Source: Hyperoodon ampullatus (taxonomy: Eukaryota > Chordata > Mammalia > Artiodactyla > Ziphiidae). Taken from it: a stretch of DNA of 64,000 bases. The notes beneath the pieces were generated by a model. It was not told where the DNA came from. It was given only the letters and a program-made list of their open reading frames with translations, and ran no database searches. The DNA is taken from the NCBI GenBank assembly GCA_949752795.1, contig OX457070.1, positions 38,283,185-38,347,184 on the forward strand. Direction: 5' to 3'. Of the stretch, positions 1 to 14,929 are shown in pieces; within the stretch, counting starts at the first letter, position 1, and each line of letters begins with the position of its first letter. Both the position numbers and the translations under genes were made by a program.

Positions 1-1215
1 GGCTGGCTTAGCGTTGAGGAACCAGTTTGAAGGGCGTGCGGTGGTCTAATTTTCTGGGTGCGCAGGGGGGAGCGGGAGCCATTCCGGTCTTCAGGACCCC
101 CTTCCCCTCCCCGCCCCCATCCTCCGCTTCTTGGGCTGGCTGAGCCATTCGGTCGCTAGGAGGCAGAACAAGATCAAGAAAGCTCAGCGAACTTGAACCT
201 GTACCAGAGCCTCCCCCACCCCCGCTCTGCATTTCTCGGCCGGGAGGGAAGAGCTTTGCGAGGGTGGGGGTGGGGGAAACGGACGGTTAGGCAGAATTCC
301 CTTTCTCCCCCCTCCCTCCCATCACCCCTTATGTCTTTGTTCTTCATTTTGACTTTAAAAATGCTTCTTGCCAGGGCTGCAGAGAAGCGCGCGGCCGACA
401 CCCCCGGGCTCCGGGAGTGGAGCGGGGTGCAGTTTTCGTTCTCTTTCGGGCGGGCATTTTTGGTAGGGAGGAAAGGGGAGTGCGCGCTCTCCGGCTTCGG
501 GGCAAGGCCAAAGGGCGGGATCCTGCAAGTTTGCACTTAGTCTCCAGGTTCACTTCTTCCACCCCCTCACCCCCATGCAAAGCGCGGACCGAGGCGGCCA
601 CAGCGGGCTTGCAGGGCTGCTCTGCAGCCCGACCCCCCCGGCTCCTCCGCCTCCTGCAGCTCTCGCCTTGAAGCCCGAAATCACAACAATAGTAATAGTT
701 ATCATAATGATGCGGGCGAGCGGCGTCATTAATAATGAATAACCGCAGCCGCCGCCGCCGCGCTGCGCACACCGGTGCCGGGAATTGCGGGAGAAACGCA
801 TTTGCAGAGATCCCTCAAAGTAAAAAGTGTGAGCCTCTGGACACAGAATGAATTTCAGGACCCGCGCTTTTGGTGTGTGCGTTGATACCGAGACAGCACC
901 AGGTTAACCTGCCGAGTTTTCCAAGCCTCACTTCCCAGTTCTCCAACTGGTGGTCCTGGGGAACCGTCGTCACCCCGCGGCCAGGCAGGACCGCCGTGGA
1001 GGCAGCAATCGGGTCCCCAGGCTGCCCGCCGCCTCCCGCCCCGGGTTCCCGGCCCCACGGCCCCGCGGCAGCCGCTGCACGTGTTCCCAGCGAGCGCGGC
1101 CGGAGCCTGCGGCCAGCACGCTGCTCGCTTTGTGCCTCAGAGTCCCGGCGCCCAACTTCACTTTCCGCACTGCCCACCCCCGCCGGGCCCCCTGCCCCCG
1201 GCCTGTCGCCCCTGC
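1..1215. promoter_or_regulatory. BCL11A: GC-rich, CpG-dense distal part of the BCL11A promoter CpG island (intron 1)
   Basis: The first 1.2 kb is visibly GC-rich with many CpG dinucleotides, in sharp contrast to the AT-rich sequence after about 1.2 kb. It contains a short GCC-type repeat at about 746-761 and several GC-box-like G/C runs. By position it lies between BCL11A exon 1 (outside the window, upstream) and exon 2. From the human gene as I remember it (exon 1 to exon 2 about 7 kb), this would be the downstream shoulder of the promoter CpG island. No exon 1 coding sequence is present. Open frames here are a by-product of high GC and match no protein I recognise. A secondary start site inside the island is possible but cannot be shown from sequence. 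Confidence 0.7.
681..761. promoter_or_regulatory. TAAT-rich island followed by a GCC repeat inside the CpG-dense block
   Basis: An AT-rich patch at 681-743 carries several homeodomain-type TAAT/ATTA cores, including a near-palindromic CATTAATAATG. It is embedded in otherwise very GC-rich sequence and directly followed by a short GCC trinucleotide run at 746-761. AT patches like this inside CpG islands are often conserved transcription-factor sites. The function here is inferred only. Confidence 0.4.
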
Positions 1216-1403
1216 CTTCGCTTTTGTTTCTTTGCTTTTTCTCTCAGCATTTCAGCCTCGGTTTGCTTCCTTACCCTGTTAAGACAATCAAAGGGAAGGA
1301 CTTGGAAAGCAAACTTGAAGGCAGAGCTCTCTTTCCCCCTCCCCCTCCCCAGCAGCCCTCGTTTCGCTAGCTCCTTCCTCCTTCCCTACATTTCTTCTAA
1401 GGC

Positions 1404-1428
<25 letters not shown>
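1404..1428. repeat. Poly-T tract, 25 bp
   Basis: An uninterrupted run of T marks the transition out of the GC-rich block. It could be the remnant tail of an old minus-strand retroelement, but no body sequence is recognisable next to it. Confidence 0.9.
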
Positions 1429-1435
<7 letters not shown>

Positions 1436-3884
1436 TTCTTTTGCAACTGCAGAGAGAGGAAGGAGATCTCAGTCAGCCGCTGGGGCATTGAGACGTTTCA
1501 GTCAGTCTTGCTGTTTGAACGCAGAAGCATTTTATTTTCAATTTCTTTTTCCCCTTGTAGAGAATTCGCGGCTAATTATTATGATTATTTGCCCACTCCT
1601 TTCCACTTCAATCCTGGACTCCCCGCTTTGTAGCCAGGGCTTAGGCCGGAGCTTAGAAACGGTGGTTGTGTGGGAGGGAAGGAGGATGGAATTGAATTGA
1701 GGGAGGGGGTAAAATGGCTGAGGTTAGGAATGTTTTTAGGGAAAGGGGAATTTGCATTAAAATACAGAGAAATTATCAGAGCCCAGAAAGGAAATGTTGA
1801 TTGCCACTGAGAAAAGATGTCAATGCAAATCAGTAGACTACAGCAAGAGAATTGTATTTTCATATTTTCTTTGTGCCCCACTTCGTCTGATTTTTAATAA
1901 TATAGTAGCAATGATAAAACATTTTGGTATTTCTCTGAACATCACTAGCCAAATGTTTAGCAGGGAGCCTGATGTTAACCGTATTTCATACATTAGGATA
2001 TAATTCTTGTTAATTAGCAATAATTTATGTTAAGAGCATAGAAAATGTTGAGGTTATAGGTTTTATATCTGTACATTTGATCGTCTTGTTATTTTCAAGA
2101 ACTTTGCCTCCTATAAAATTAATTAGGTGAAATGTGGAGGTGTAATCAGCAACCTCTGAATTACCACTTCATTTCCTGGTTTTGATTGTAAATCAGTTCA
2201 GTCACTACATTTAGAAGACTTTAACCAAGTCTGTTTTGTACCACATTACCTTTAACTGTTTGATAACTAGGGGAATATCTCCTTTTGCTCCCAAATAATA
2301 TTTCCATTTTCAGAAATGTGTCAGGGCTTGGGAATAAAAAACAAATCTTAACGGTGGAGTTTAAAAACATGTTTTTATGCAAAGGTTCTATGTACTACTA
2401 ACTTTAATAAAATGAAGGTTTTTTCCTGAGTCTTTCTTCAATCCGTAAACCTCAGAATTTGTAGTTAATGCTGAACAACAACAACAAAAGCCACATTTGT
2501 TAATGTGTACTTAAAATTCTTAATTCACATAGGAGGGATCTTGGAGAATGACTTCCTTATTCAGTTCCTCACTTGGTCACAATGAAAGCAAATAGGAGAA
2601 AAATGACATAGAAGCACTATGCAAAAGCTTTCTGTTTGTCTCCTTTTATTTGAAAAGTATGCATGTGTATTTATCTTTTGGTCAGTATGTTGGGCAAAGA
2701 AATATAAGTGCTTACTTTGCTGTCTTTATTAGTAGGAATATAACCTTCATATTCCTGTGGTGACCTTATGTTAAATTAGGAGGAGTACCAGAGGCTAGAA
2801 ATTATGACATGTCCTACTTGAGCACAGGTGCAGCTAGGCAGGGCTCTCTCAATATTATTTCACCCAGCACATCTGGGAGTTACTCCAGATCTTCCCCCTC
2901 AATATTCAGTCTGGATAGGGTTGAAATAAATTTAACCTGAGTTCACTGGATTTTTGCACTTTATCAAAATCTGTTCCAATATTCTACACTCAAATTAAAA
3001 TCTATTTTTTGATTCTCTGTGGCTTTAAGTTCATTAAATGTGAAATTGGCAGCTTGCTAAAGAAGGTCAGACTGATTAACTGTTTAAGACTTGTACATTT
3101 TCTGCTTCAGTTTTATTAACTGGCAGCATCCTGGATATGTTTCGTATTTTGTAATTTTGTGTGTGTGTGATAGAGTAAGCATAAGGTTTCAGGAGCAGAG
3201 ACTTACCAACTCTCTTTTCCCCTTTGGAAGTTTAAAAAAATGATAGAAGCTGTTCAAATAGATGCTGGAGTATTTTGGTGCACGGTTAAAGAAAAAAAAG
3301 AAACAGGAATGAAAGACATATCTACCTTGTTATACCATCCGCTGGTGATTATGTGTGCAGAAATAGTCCCATAATGAAGCGTTCTGGAGCTCATTCAGAA
3401 AATTAGACAACTTTGACAACATTAGGCAAAGTATTTCAAGTCTAAAGAAAGGACTTCTCAGCCTTGATCTGAAATGTCGCGTTTGCTTGACCATTCTGAT
3501 TTTTACGTGATGGGGGCCACCAACTGCAAACATGTTTAGAATATTTTAGACATTCCTTTCTTCAGAATGAAAAAATGACTAATTGGCTTATTTTCTTAAG
3601 TACTCGAAAGTATCCCATTTAGCTAATGTGTCTGAGAAGAATTGCCAGTGAATTTGGTATTTCTTTGATTTTGTGGCACTGCTGAGAGTGAGATCAGAAA
3701 GGTTTTTGGCAGTGTGAATTATGCTGCGTTATGACTATTATTTAGATCTGTTTCACAGGTGAATGCAGTCTTTTTCTTATTACGGCAGTGTAAATGTGGC
3801 ACATTTTCTGTGTGATGTAGTAGCTTTCTAATTTATGAAGCCATGTCTCTGTATATTTAGAGTTTATATGTTCACACACAAAGG

Positions 3885-3901
3885 GTGTGTGTGTGTGTGT
3901 G
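3885..3901. repeat. Short (GT)n microsatellite
   Basis: A run of about eight GT units in intron 1. Confidence 0.9.
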
Positions 3902-4009
3902 CTTATTCACCTCTCCTTTTATTCTTGGGCACAATAGACAACTTACTCTATATGAAAAAGAAACAAATTTGGTTTCAATCCATGTTTTTACCAGTTTTTT
4001 GGGGAGTAG

Positions 4010-4739
<730 letters not shown>

Positions 4740-7700
4740 AAGCAAGGAGAAAAGCTGTTTGCATGTTTTCTTTTCATTTTCGGAGGCGCTGTAGCCAAGC
4801 ACTAGGAGTGGTGAAGTGCTTTTTGTATTTCTCCATGTGACTGTCCATGACAGCCCTGTAATGTTAAAATAATCATTCCTATTGCTTATGTCCAGAACAC
4901 ACAAAAATAAATATTTTCCACTTCACCGAGTCAGATGTAGGCAGAATAGGTTACACACACCTGATACCCTCTCTCTGGATCTGCTGATTCTGAATTTCTT
5001 TCCTTTTCTCTCCCCTTCTCATTTTTAAGTGTTGAACCTTACTACACCTAGCCCAGTTTCCAAGGTCCATTTCCAGCCTTGGTGACAAGTCAGAGGCAAA
5101 GTGGCGTATAGGCATTTGTAGTTTGGCCAGTGACCTGTTTGAGTCAGAATACCTGATCAGACCTCACTAGGGGTGCCGTTTGTTCTCGATGCTTCCATGA
5201 AGTTGGGTGGGCTGGAAGGGCATTTTGGAGGGGCTGGAAAGAGTTAACTGAGTTTCAGGGCTAGCCTTGGATCCATATTGGCTGTCAGCCCGTATGGGGC
5301 TGTAATTAAACACAGCCCCGTGGTGGGATGACACCGTGACCTTGACTTTAAGATGCCATTTTCGACTGGCCAGGCCAGAGTAGAGAGGGCAGTTGCTGAA
5401 GCGCACAGACATGCTTACTCGAAAAGTTTAAGGGCATGTTGGAAATTTCAAAAGGTTGGTTTGACAGGAACGGCTGCTCCCTGCAGCCTGCCTCCTCAGC
5501 TAAATGATAAATGCTTCTCTGTGCTCTCTCTCGTCTCTGATGTGGTTTTGACAGATGTATCTTGATTTTGTTTGTGGTTTACACAACCACATGTCACCCT
5601 TACAAATGTCCAGTCCAGACTTCCACTGTTTCTGCTATAACGTAATATAAAAATTCTCTTGGAAAAATACATACACACATTGAACAGCTCTGCTTCCTTT
5701 GGTTAATTTTAGCAGAAAGGTAGCTAGGGGTGTGGGTTTCTCAACAGCTCAAGGGAAAAGGAATTAATGGCTAACAGAGGGACTTAAATCCCTTCTCTAA
5801 GTGATAAACAACAACACTGTACAGCGACCCTTAAAACATTTTTAAAAATGAAACAACGGTGATTTAATGTACAAGATGAAGTGAATGCAGATTCTGTGGT
5901 AACAAAACCGGCATGCCTGTCGGCTGGTCACTCCCCTCTATTTCCCCTGCTGCTGCCCCCAAAAGGCAGACGGTTTGTTCAGTTTTAGGAAGGGTAGTGC
6001 ATAGAATCAATTGATTCATTGGAACTTGTCCCTTCAACCTAGTTTGACCAAAGAGCGGAACTGTAGTGGGTCAGTAGTCCAGAGGGGATTAAATGTCGTA
6101 GTATTTCTTCTCCCCCACTCTGGAATTTGATCATTAAAATCAAACATGGCATTTTTTCTTTTTTCTTTTTTTTACTGCTGTCTGCAACAATACTCATACT
6201 TTTCCTTTAGTGAAATGAGAAATCTGCTGCCAGGGAAGGTGCATTCACAAAATATTTTTCTCGAATGCACCACATGTAGCTTATATGACATGCAGGTTAA
6301 GATTTTATCCACCCCTCCCTGCCCCCCAGCAGGATATGGCAATGACCATTTCCATGTGCTGTCTTGTGACTGGAAGGAAAATGAACAGAAGTGTAAGGCA
6401 TGATTAATGAAGCAAGAGCAAGCGGAAGGGGATTTGTCGTCTTAGGAGATCCAAAGCCTTTCTAAATCACCAAATATGGAGTAACACTTGCGTGATGTAA
6501 CATCGTATTTACATATCGAGCTGCTCGTTTAAAAGACAAAACACAGTGTCTGTCAAGCAAGAATTAAAACCACACTTCTTACTGAGGTCCCAAATAGGTT
6601 ATTCAGTCTCAGATTAACCAGCTTGAAAATTCTGTGCCTCTGTACTTAGAGGAGAAATCTAAAAGCTGGGGGGAAGGCTCTATAGTGAAGGCTTTTCGCT
6701 GTCACAGTTGTAAATCTACGTAGGGAAGAAGAAGAGATATTTTCCTTAACTCTCTGGTTGTCATAAAGGTTCTTTTTTTTTTAAGGACTAGTGCAGTAAG
6801 AGAGCTCAAAGAAGCCCCCCAAAAAGCACATTTAAAATATATTTTATAGGGCTAATGCTAAGTAATTACACTGAGATGAAGAGCTACCTAAGCTATCTAA
6901 GATATTCAATGGGTGCACCAGTGCTGCGACCCAGGTGAGGTAAACCTTTCACTCACGAATAGTTACAAAGTCTTGATTCCTTTCATTGTGTTTAATCACC
7001 TGTTCCCACCCTGGAATTGGCTGAACATAAATAGCGTGGTCACATCGCAAAGCGAGATGTCAGTAACTAGAGTCACGACTTTTCATAATTCACGGTAATG
7101 AATTAAGGAGTTTCCTATGGTGAAATTAACATTCTGCCATCGCACATAAATTAAGATGCCCTGGCCCTTAGGTGCCCCTGAAGCAAAGTTCTGGAAGACG
7201 GCTGTGTATTCCCAGCCCATTTCCCTAGAGCATGTCTTCACAACTCCAAGTCTGCTTTTCTTTTTACAGTGAGGAAGGAAACAATAAGAGTAATCATTCA
7301 GTAGATATTTTAATTGTGTCACAAAAAGAAAGGAGAAGCAATGCTCTGTATTAGGAAAGAGATACATTGATGAATCTCTAGAAGAATATGCTTGGCAACC
7401 ATATAAAAGGTAGTTATTTAAATGCGCTGTGTAGGAAAGGCCTTATTAAAGTGATGTAAGTTGGATGTGAGCTTACTGTGTGCTCTATGCTGTTTTATAG
7501 GCAGGAAGCTGGAATCAAACAGTGACAGATCTTCTTCCTGAGATAAATAAAGCTTAGAATTTGGGGCTTTCACATAGGAGATTGAGTGTTCTTTAAAACT
7601 TCAGTAAGATGGTGTGGGTTTTGGCTGTACATAGGCCTCTCAAAGCCGAGTATTTTTTAGAAAGGATGATTTTTACCTGGTTGAATACACACGTATATGT

Positions 7701-8563
7701 TGATCCGTTTTTTTTTTTCATTTTATTCAAAATATTGTGTGATTGTGATCCACTGAGACCACTGAAGTAGTACTAATTTAACTGGAAATGGGCAGGTTAT
7801 ATTGTGCAGGGCCCAGTTCATCAATGTTATGTGTCAGATATCCACCATCAGATATCAGCAGCCTTTGACTGGCAGTCAGGGCTTTTAATTAGGGTTTTGT
7901 TTTGTTTTCTAGACTCATATTTTATGAGGGGGAAATATTCATTGAAGATTAGTGACTGTGGAGCTGCTGTTCACTTATAGAAAAGGCCAAAAAATATTCT
8001 CCCACAGTGTCAGCTTTGAGGTTTTGGCTATTGCACATAGAAATCTTTAAATTAGGGTTGGGCTGTCATAAAGTTAGCTTTTTGAGAGAATGGGAGAAAA
8101 TATGATTAGTCCTGTAAAGTGTAGTGAAGTCTCTCGCTATTGATATATAACGTTTTTTCTCTTTAAAATCATGAACATAGACATTGATATCAGGGCATTG
8201 AAAAATTATTTGCCTAGACAATACACCTCATACCCAGATAATAATATGTAAGACAGAAGCTCTGTGAGAGGAGAAATACTAATTCAATCCAGAAATATAT
8301 AAGCATGTTACTTAAAGGTAAATCAAGTATAACATACTCATGCTTTTTAGAATTTAGAAACTCAACTTTCCTTTTCTTTTTGTACCCATTTGAATTCTTT
8401 CTTATCTCAGACTGAACTGGAAGATGTACTTTATGGTATAATTGTAAATGAGACTATAAATTATAGTATCCTATTATAACCTCTTATTTTTCATTTCTCT
8501 TTATTTGTGTGATTCTGAATAAAAACCACTGACTTCTGAAGTGAATTTTTAGCATGGCAGCTA

Positions 8564-8584
8564 AAACAAACAAACAAACAAAAC
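8564..8584. repeat. (CAAA)n simple repeat
   Basis: About five CAAA units in intron 2. Confidence 0.85.
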
Positions 8585-11459
8585 CCCAGTTTACTGGTGA
8601 ACAATTTATTTAACCTTCACATCCAGAGACTAAAGAATATTGTTTCCTAATAAATACCTAGGATTTTCACTGGGAGCCTGTGTTTGTGGGACCATTACCC
8701 AAAGGCTCATGTTCATGAGACTGGGAGTCCTATATACAAGATGTATTTGTAAATAAGACAGAGAAAGGTTGTGAACTGGCAGCTTGGATGTTTTGTCAAA
8801 GTACAATGTGAGAGAAACTCTTTCTAAGACAAATTGTAAATAGAACTGTCACAGCGATTGCATGATTGAGCCGCAGAAGTGTCTTACAATTGTTGGCATT
8901 GTCAGAGGACTTTTGAAAGCTTAATTAAACACAGTGGCCCCCATGGCTGCTAAATTTACTTCGGCAAGCCAAAAAGAAAAAAAAATCTACAATGTGGAAG
9001 ATCCCAAAGATCCCAAAGTTCTTCCGATGTTACCCTTTCCGTGACACAGAAAAGATGCATTGTGCATTTCCCTAGTTGTCTTTTATAAATAGTTTTGAGA
9101 ACAGGGCCATGTGATATGAAGATCATCCTGTGTGTGATGTGGAGATTGTGTTAGTTTTTCTGTCTCCTGCTGTTACAGACAGTTAATGTAAAAATGGCCT
9201 TCTATTGGAAACACAAATATGTATTCACTTCAAGAACAGGAGGAGAGGGGGAAAGTTTCCCTCCCATTCTCTGTGTTTATTCTATGAAAGCTTAAAAAAC
9301 AGTGCTGTAATTTCTCAAATCACCCAATTCCTCGTTGTATTGCAAGTTGTGTCTTTTACTTTTAAAGGACCTGAAATCTGTTTTGCACACCTTTCTCCTG
9401 GTGAATGTGGCATTTAATTGTGGAGCTGCCCATGGGCTGGAAAATGCAAGTGAGTATAGACACGTGCAGGCAGCGTCAGGACAGCAAACTTTAAGCTCAG
9501 GGAAGAGGTGAATTGGATGCATATTAATGGCACATTTTAGAATCCTGGAAAATCATTATTGTCACACTGCAGCCTTAGTGCAGTTTGGCTAATGTTGGGG
9601 GGGGTACTAAATTGAAGTATATAACAAATGTGCAAATCCTAGGGAAGCATTTTTCAGAATTTTGTGATTTCTTAGTGAAAGTATTTCAAAAAGGAGAATA
9701 GGTGAATGGTGGCCTTGTACACTAGTCAGTGAAAAAAAGAAGAAAGTTCGGCTCTCGTTTGGGGGGAAAATATGAAATTTAACTGAAGTAGCACAGCTAG
9801 GGAGATGCACCGAGATTGCGTCACTTGATGTTAATTTAATCTACTCTGGTTGCTCTGTTCACACCCTTATTGCACAAAGAAATCATTTGACAAAATTTAC
9901 CCGAAGCCCAAGTCTGTTTTTACATACAGTAGTACCAGCTTTGTGCAATAAAAGTTACTTAGCATCAAACTGGACCCAGCCTGGCACCTTGCCACCTTTT
10001 TAGCAAGAGATTTAATCACCAAGGATCTTTAGTACCTTTCTGCTTGTTCAGATTTCATTTGGGTCATGGTTATGTCAGCAGTGTTGTTATTACAAGGATT
10101 AAAAAAAAAGATTTAAACTTAGGGCCCATTTTTAACACTATCTCAAATCGAACAGGTTTTAATTTTATGTGTCAATTTGGAGGATATTAATAAAGTTCAT
10201 AAAATATATTCAGACTATATATTTTAATGGATAATGACTAGTATTTTTATTTGTAATACCAATAGAAAATTGGCATCGTATCCCTCCCTCCTCTGTTCTG
10301 TCCTCCTACCCAGGTAAATAAGCATCCTTAAACTGCTTCTCCCCTTTACTCCCAGGGGTTAGAGCTCTGGCCAATATCAGTAAATTTACCTTTGTAATTT
10401 GCCATGTAGTTTTTACAACAATGACCTAATTAATTTGAGCACGGACCATATTATTGCTAGTAGAGTCATTTTCTGTCACAAACTTAATTTCTAGGAAATG
10501 TAACCTGACGAATAAGAATGCTTGAGCTCTCCACATGTGCTCCTAAAGACCAAAGGCAGATTTAAAATAATAATAAAAAAATGCCAGCATTATTAAAGCT
10601 AGTATGCTTGATGCCAAACTCAATTTGAAGCCAGTAAACATCAGACTGTATTTCTAATCAGTTTTAGAATGTAACGTATTCCATATTGGGTTCACTGGAA
10701 TTTGTCTCTCTGCTTTTTACTGGCCAGCTGCACTCCCTATGCATTTTTAAAACATTTCAGCAAAGGCTTTTGCTGTTCTTAGCAGGGTTAGTAACTTAGG
10801 GTCTATTTCTGAGCTCATTCGTCATTCTGCGATGGCATTGAGTTAGGTTGGCAAGGGAAGGATTTGAGGCACGGGGGGGTGGTGAGGTCACTTCTGACCC
10901 CAGCAGGGAATAGGTGAGCTTCATTTGCCTTTACAATAGGCGCACAGCTACTGCACCTTGGAAGATCTCTCAGGTGCCGCTCAGATGGGCGCATGTAAAT
11001 GCCCTGTCAGATGCAGAGCTGGAATATTAATGCTTCTTCCACCAGCGCACCATAATAAAGCTGTACACAGCCAGCTTAGTATGCAGCTAGTCTGGGGAAT
11101 TGTGTAAACTTAGATAGCCCAGTGTGAAAGACAGCGATGTAAAAATGCTGGATATGCCACAGTTTCCATTCTTGTTCTCCTTTGATCTATAGCAAAATGA
11201 AAACATCATCCTTTCCTCCTCTTGGAGTTGTCTCCCCGACTCTGCCACCTCCCAATCCCCCACCCGAATTTTTTTGCATGTTCTGGTATGGAGAAATGCG
11301 ACATAATTTGTTTCATATGGTTAATTACAGGCATTTGAATATTTAAAATTTTAAATAGCCACAGTTCCAGGTTTTCCTGTTAAAAGTATGTGATTTGAAC
11401 AAAGGGAGTACAGTGTAAATATTTGTGGTGATTTGCAACACCCCTCTTTCCCCATTAAA

Positions 11460-11486
11460 CACACACACGCACACGCGCACACACAG
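11460..11486. repeat. (CA)n repeat with CG interruptions
   Basis: A short alternating CA tract interrupted by GC steps. Confidence 0.85.
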
Positions 11487-14400
11487 ACATTCAGTTTAAA
11501 TCTAGCGCTAACTTAAAGGACTTTTGTACCTTCATTTGTACTCTTTTTTTTTTTTTTTTTAACCAACTCTCAACTGGAACTCCATTAAAATATTTTACCA
11601 TTATTTTTGAGTCCACTGTTGCTTGAGGTTTTAAAGAGGATTTTTATAATGTGTTCATTTAAGAGTATCAACAGCTGTCAGAACCAGTTGTGGTAAATCC
11701 ACAAAACATACAAAGAAAAATACACACGTTTCCTGAAACAAAACACTCGGAAAAATAAGCTGCCAAGAACTGGCGAATGAGAAGTTTGCAGACAGGGCAC
11801 CGGAGCGTTTCACCTCTCGGTTCACCCTGGAGACTGATGTGATCGGATCTGATGCAATGCCGCTGGAAGTCTTACCTGCACAGGTTGCTGCTCTGAGCTA
11901 GCACCCTGCACAGGGGCCAGGCCAGGCCCCAGCTTGCTCCCACTCTGCCCTCCTTTTTTCTTTTTGATCTCTTTAGATAGATAAAATACCAAGTTCTTGG
12001 TGTGCTAAACAGCAAGTTATACCCACTGGAGGTGAGATGATTAGGTTTAAACTTCCTCTAAAAGAGGCGAGAAGACTCCGTGCACACCCTTTTCCAGATA
12101 GGGTTCTCAGCCTGTTATTCAGAATTTAATCGGCCCCGCCAGGGAATTCCCAGTGGGGACCTGGAGCAGGCATGTTGGTGAAGGGGATACCTGGGGACCT
12201 GTGGCCACTCACAATGAGTTTCTGTTTGTATCTTTGCTGTTGTTAGCATTGGCAATGAACAATTACACCTACAATTTGATTTTAGTTTTTGATAGAGGTG
12301 AGTCCACTGATTAAAAACTACCATTACAATGAAGGATGGAATTATTGTGAAACCTGCAAAGGTGCTTTCAAAAAGAACACAGGTGCTGTGGTGTCCCCCC
12401 TTTCTATTTTATTTTGGAACTTTCTAAAAAACACAGGGAAGCCTTTTGCTAAGCATCGGGGCATTTACATTTATATTCATCAGTTCATCTTCTTGATACG
12501 TAATGATGCATAAAAAGCTGCAGGAAAAAAATCACATCTGCCAATTTTTAGGGAAATAAGGTGTAGCTTGGATTCTTACCTTAGCTGGAGCACAGGGTAC
12601 TACATGCCACGTCTGCTTTTTAGGTTTTAAATATGGAGTTTCTCTTTGGGTCAAAAAAAAAAAACAAAAAATCTGCAGCATTTCCTTTTACCGGCTCAGG
12701 GGATACCATGATTTCGTGATTTGTGTACATTTCGGGGCGGCTTACAATGAGCCATTTACGGCTTATTTCAGCCCCCTCTCCCAGGCCTTTGAGTTCGTAG
12801 TTAAAACAATGCATTAACCAATGTTAAATTTTAAATTTCATGAGTTTCTCTCTCCTGCTCCATCCCGTTCTAAGATTAAAAAAATTATTCTTTTACATTT
12901 AAAAGTGAACACTGGCTACTGAAGAACGATTTAAAGACTGAGAAAAATTTTAATAATAAATCGTAACCTTCTCACGTTATGTTTTTGTTATGTTAAGGGG
13001 AAAAAATCAATAAGGAAAAATTTAATTCTGATAAAGATACTCTTGGATCTTTGAAAACAACTGCTGTCCTTTTAACTAAAACATTTGAGCAGCTTCAAAG
13101 ACTATGTATTTCTTCTGATCTTAGAGCTGTGTGACTGGTAGCAAGAAAGAAAAAAAAAATCTTATTCTACATACAAGTGGATTGCTTAACAAGTCTGCAC
13201 AGACACGTACTTGTTTGTACAATAGAGATAAAAATTCCTGTATAAAAATAATTCAGCTGCTGACAGCAAGCATTGTGGTTGGACCTGTCTTTTGTGCTTG
13301 TCCCAGCTCCGGGCCCCCTCCTTCACTATCTGCTTGGGGCAGCTTGCTGCCTGCAGACTCCTGACCAGAAGTTAATTGCTATATATTAAATATATAGGTA
13401 TTGTATCTAAAGGGGAATGTCTCAAGCCTTCCTATATGCATTCCACTCTACTTTCTGATGTGACTGCGGCATTGCCAGCAGAGGGGTGGCAGGCAAACGC
13501 TCTAATAGGGAAAATGACTTGAAGGCAGTTAGGGGAAATTTGGCCTTCAAGTCCCATTTGCTCTGCAGTGTAGCATCGGTTTCTAAACTTTTGTTTTTAA
13601 TCTAATTCTGATTTACTCTGTCACATCCCATATCAACCCTCATTGAACTCTACTCATGTAGAGTAACATTAGTGTCAGATGGAATTGGTCAGGACTGCAG
13701 ACCTGTGGTTCATACAGATGGTCGTGAATGTGGGTTCTGTGCAGCTTTGCATCCTGTTCTTTCTAACAAACGTTAAAATGTGGCACATTTCTGAGCAGGT
13801 CCCATGGGTAAGGGAGTCAAGGAATTGGGGATAGTACCTGAGGTTTTCTCCCTTCCCTCTCCTCCTCTTTCCCACTTCCTTGATAATACCTACATTTCGG
13901 GTAAGATCAACTCCAGGAAAACTGAGGCTGGGGCGGTGGAGAAAGGGGGAGAAGGGTGGCAGAGAGAAGCTACTGGAATATTTTCAGTGGGGGTTCAAAC
14001 ACAGTCACCAAAGCAGAGAGCCCTTTGGGTCCAGCTTTGGAGCAATAAGCATGGGCACGTGGTCCTTTCAAAGCTGTTATTCTCAGTCTGACTTGTCCAC
14101 CATCTGAGAAAGGGTTTACACGTAACCTCCGTGTTTTGACCTGGATTGAGTGTTTGGGATGGCAGTGGGGGAGACTTTCACTGGGAATGCTGTCACTAGA
14201 ATTTCTTGAATGTCGTGAGGGTAGTAAGGTATGTGCTAGCATTCAAGGTGTGAGTTAGGTTCTTCTCCAGACTGGTAATTGGGAAGCATGAAAATCCAAA
14301 TTCCCACGATGCTCTCTAACAACTGGGGTTGGGCGGGGGGTGGACACCCTAACTTTCTGAATGTCAGCTGATGTCTGTCTGACCTGTTCCTCTTGGGTTA

Positions 14401-14929
14401 AATGCTGCCAGTGCAGGAGGGGGGAACCCCCAGGAAGACACATACCCAGCGACAAGATTTTCACTCCTCAGAAGTAGACCAGATCTCGTTCCTCTGCCTC
14501 ATACCCTCTCCTTCCTTGCTCTTTTCTCTTTGGAAGCAGAAACTTCTAAAATGAATGCCACTCCAAGCCGATGAAAAAGCTGTTTTTATACCATAGTGGA
14601 TGTTTACACAGGAGACTCAACTTGAGGGGAAAAAGGCTTTTTGGGAGGGTGGTGGGACTTGCGTTAATCTGTTTTGTTGGAGGACTGTGCAGTATTGCCT
14701 AGGAGCAACTCTGGGCTGTTTTTGATAAATTACCATGTTTAGAGATAGGTTTGGCTCTTAAGGGCTTAGTTTTATGAACAAAGTCCGTAACGATGTTTGC
14801 AGCCTCTGTTTGTCTCTTAGCCCCTTGGCTTCACTAGAAGCTCAATGTTTAGTTTAAGCTCAGTCTGGAAGATATAACAATTTTGCATTAAAAAAATGAG
14901 GAAATCATAGGAAGAAAAACCCTTTGCTT

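Noticed and set aside
870..1370. Overlapping long frames on both strands in the first 1.5 kb
   Set aside because: High GC removes stop codons by chance; Pro/Arg/Ala-rich content is typical of CpG-island shadows, and BCL11A exon 1 coding sequence is not among them.
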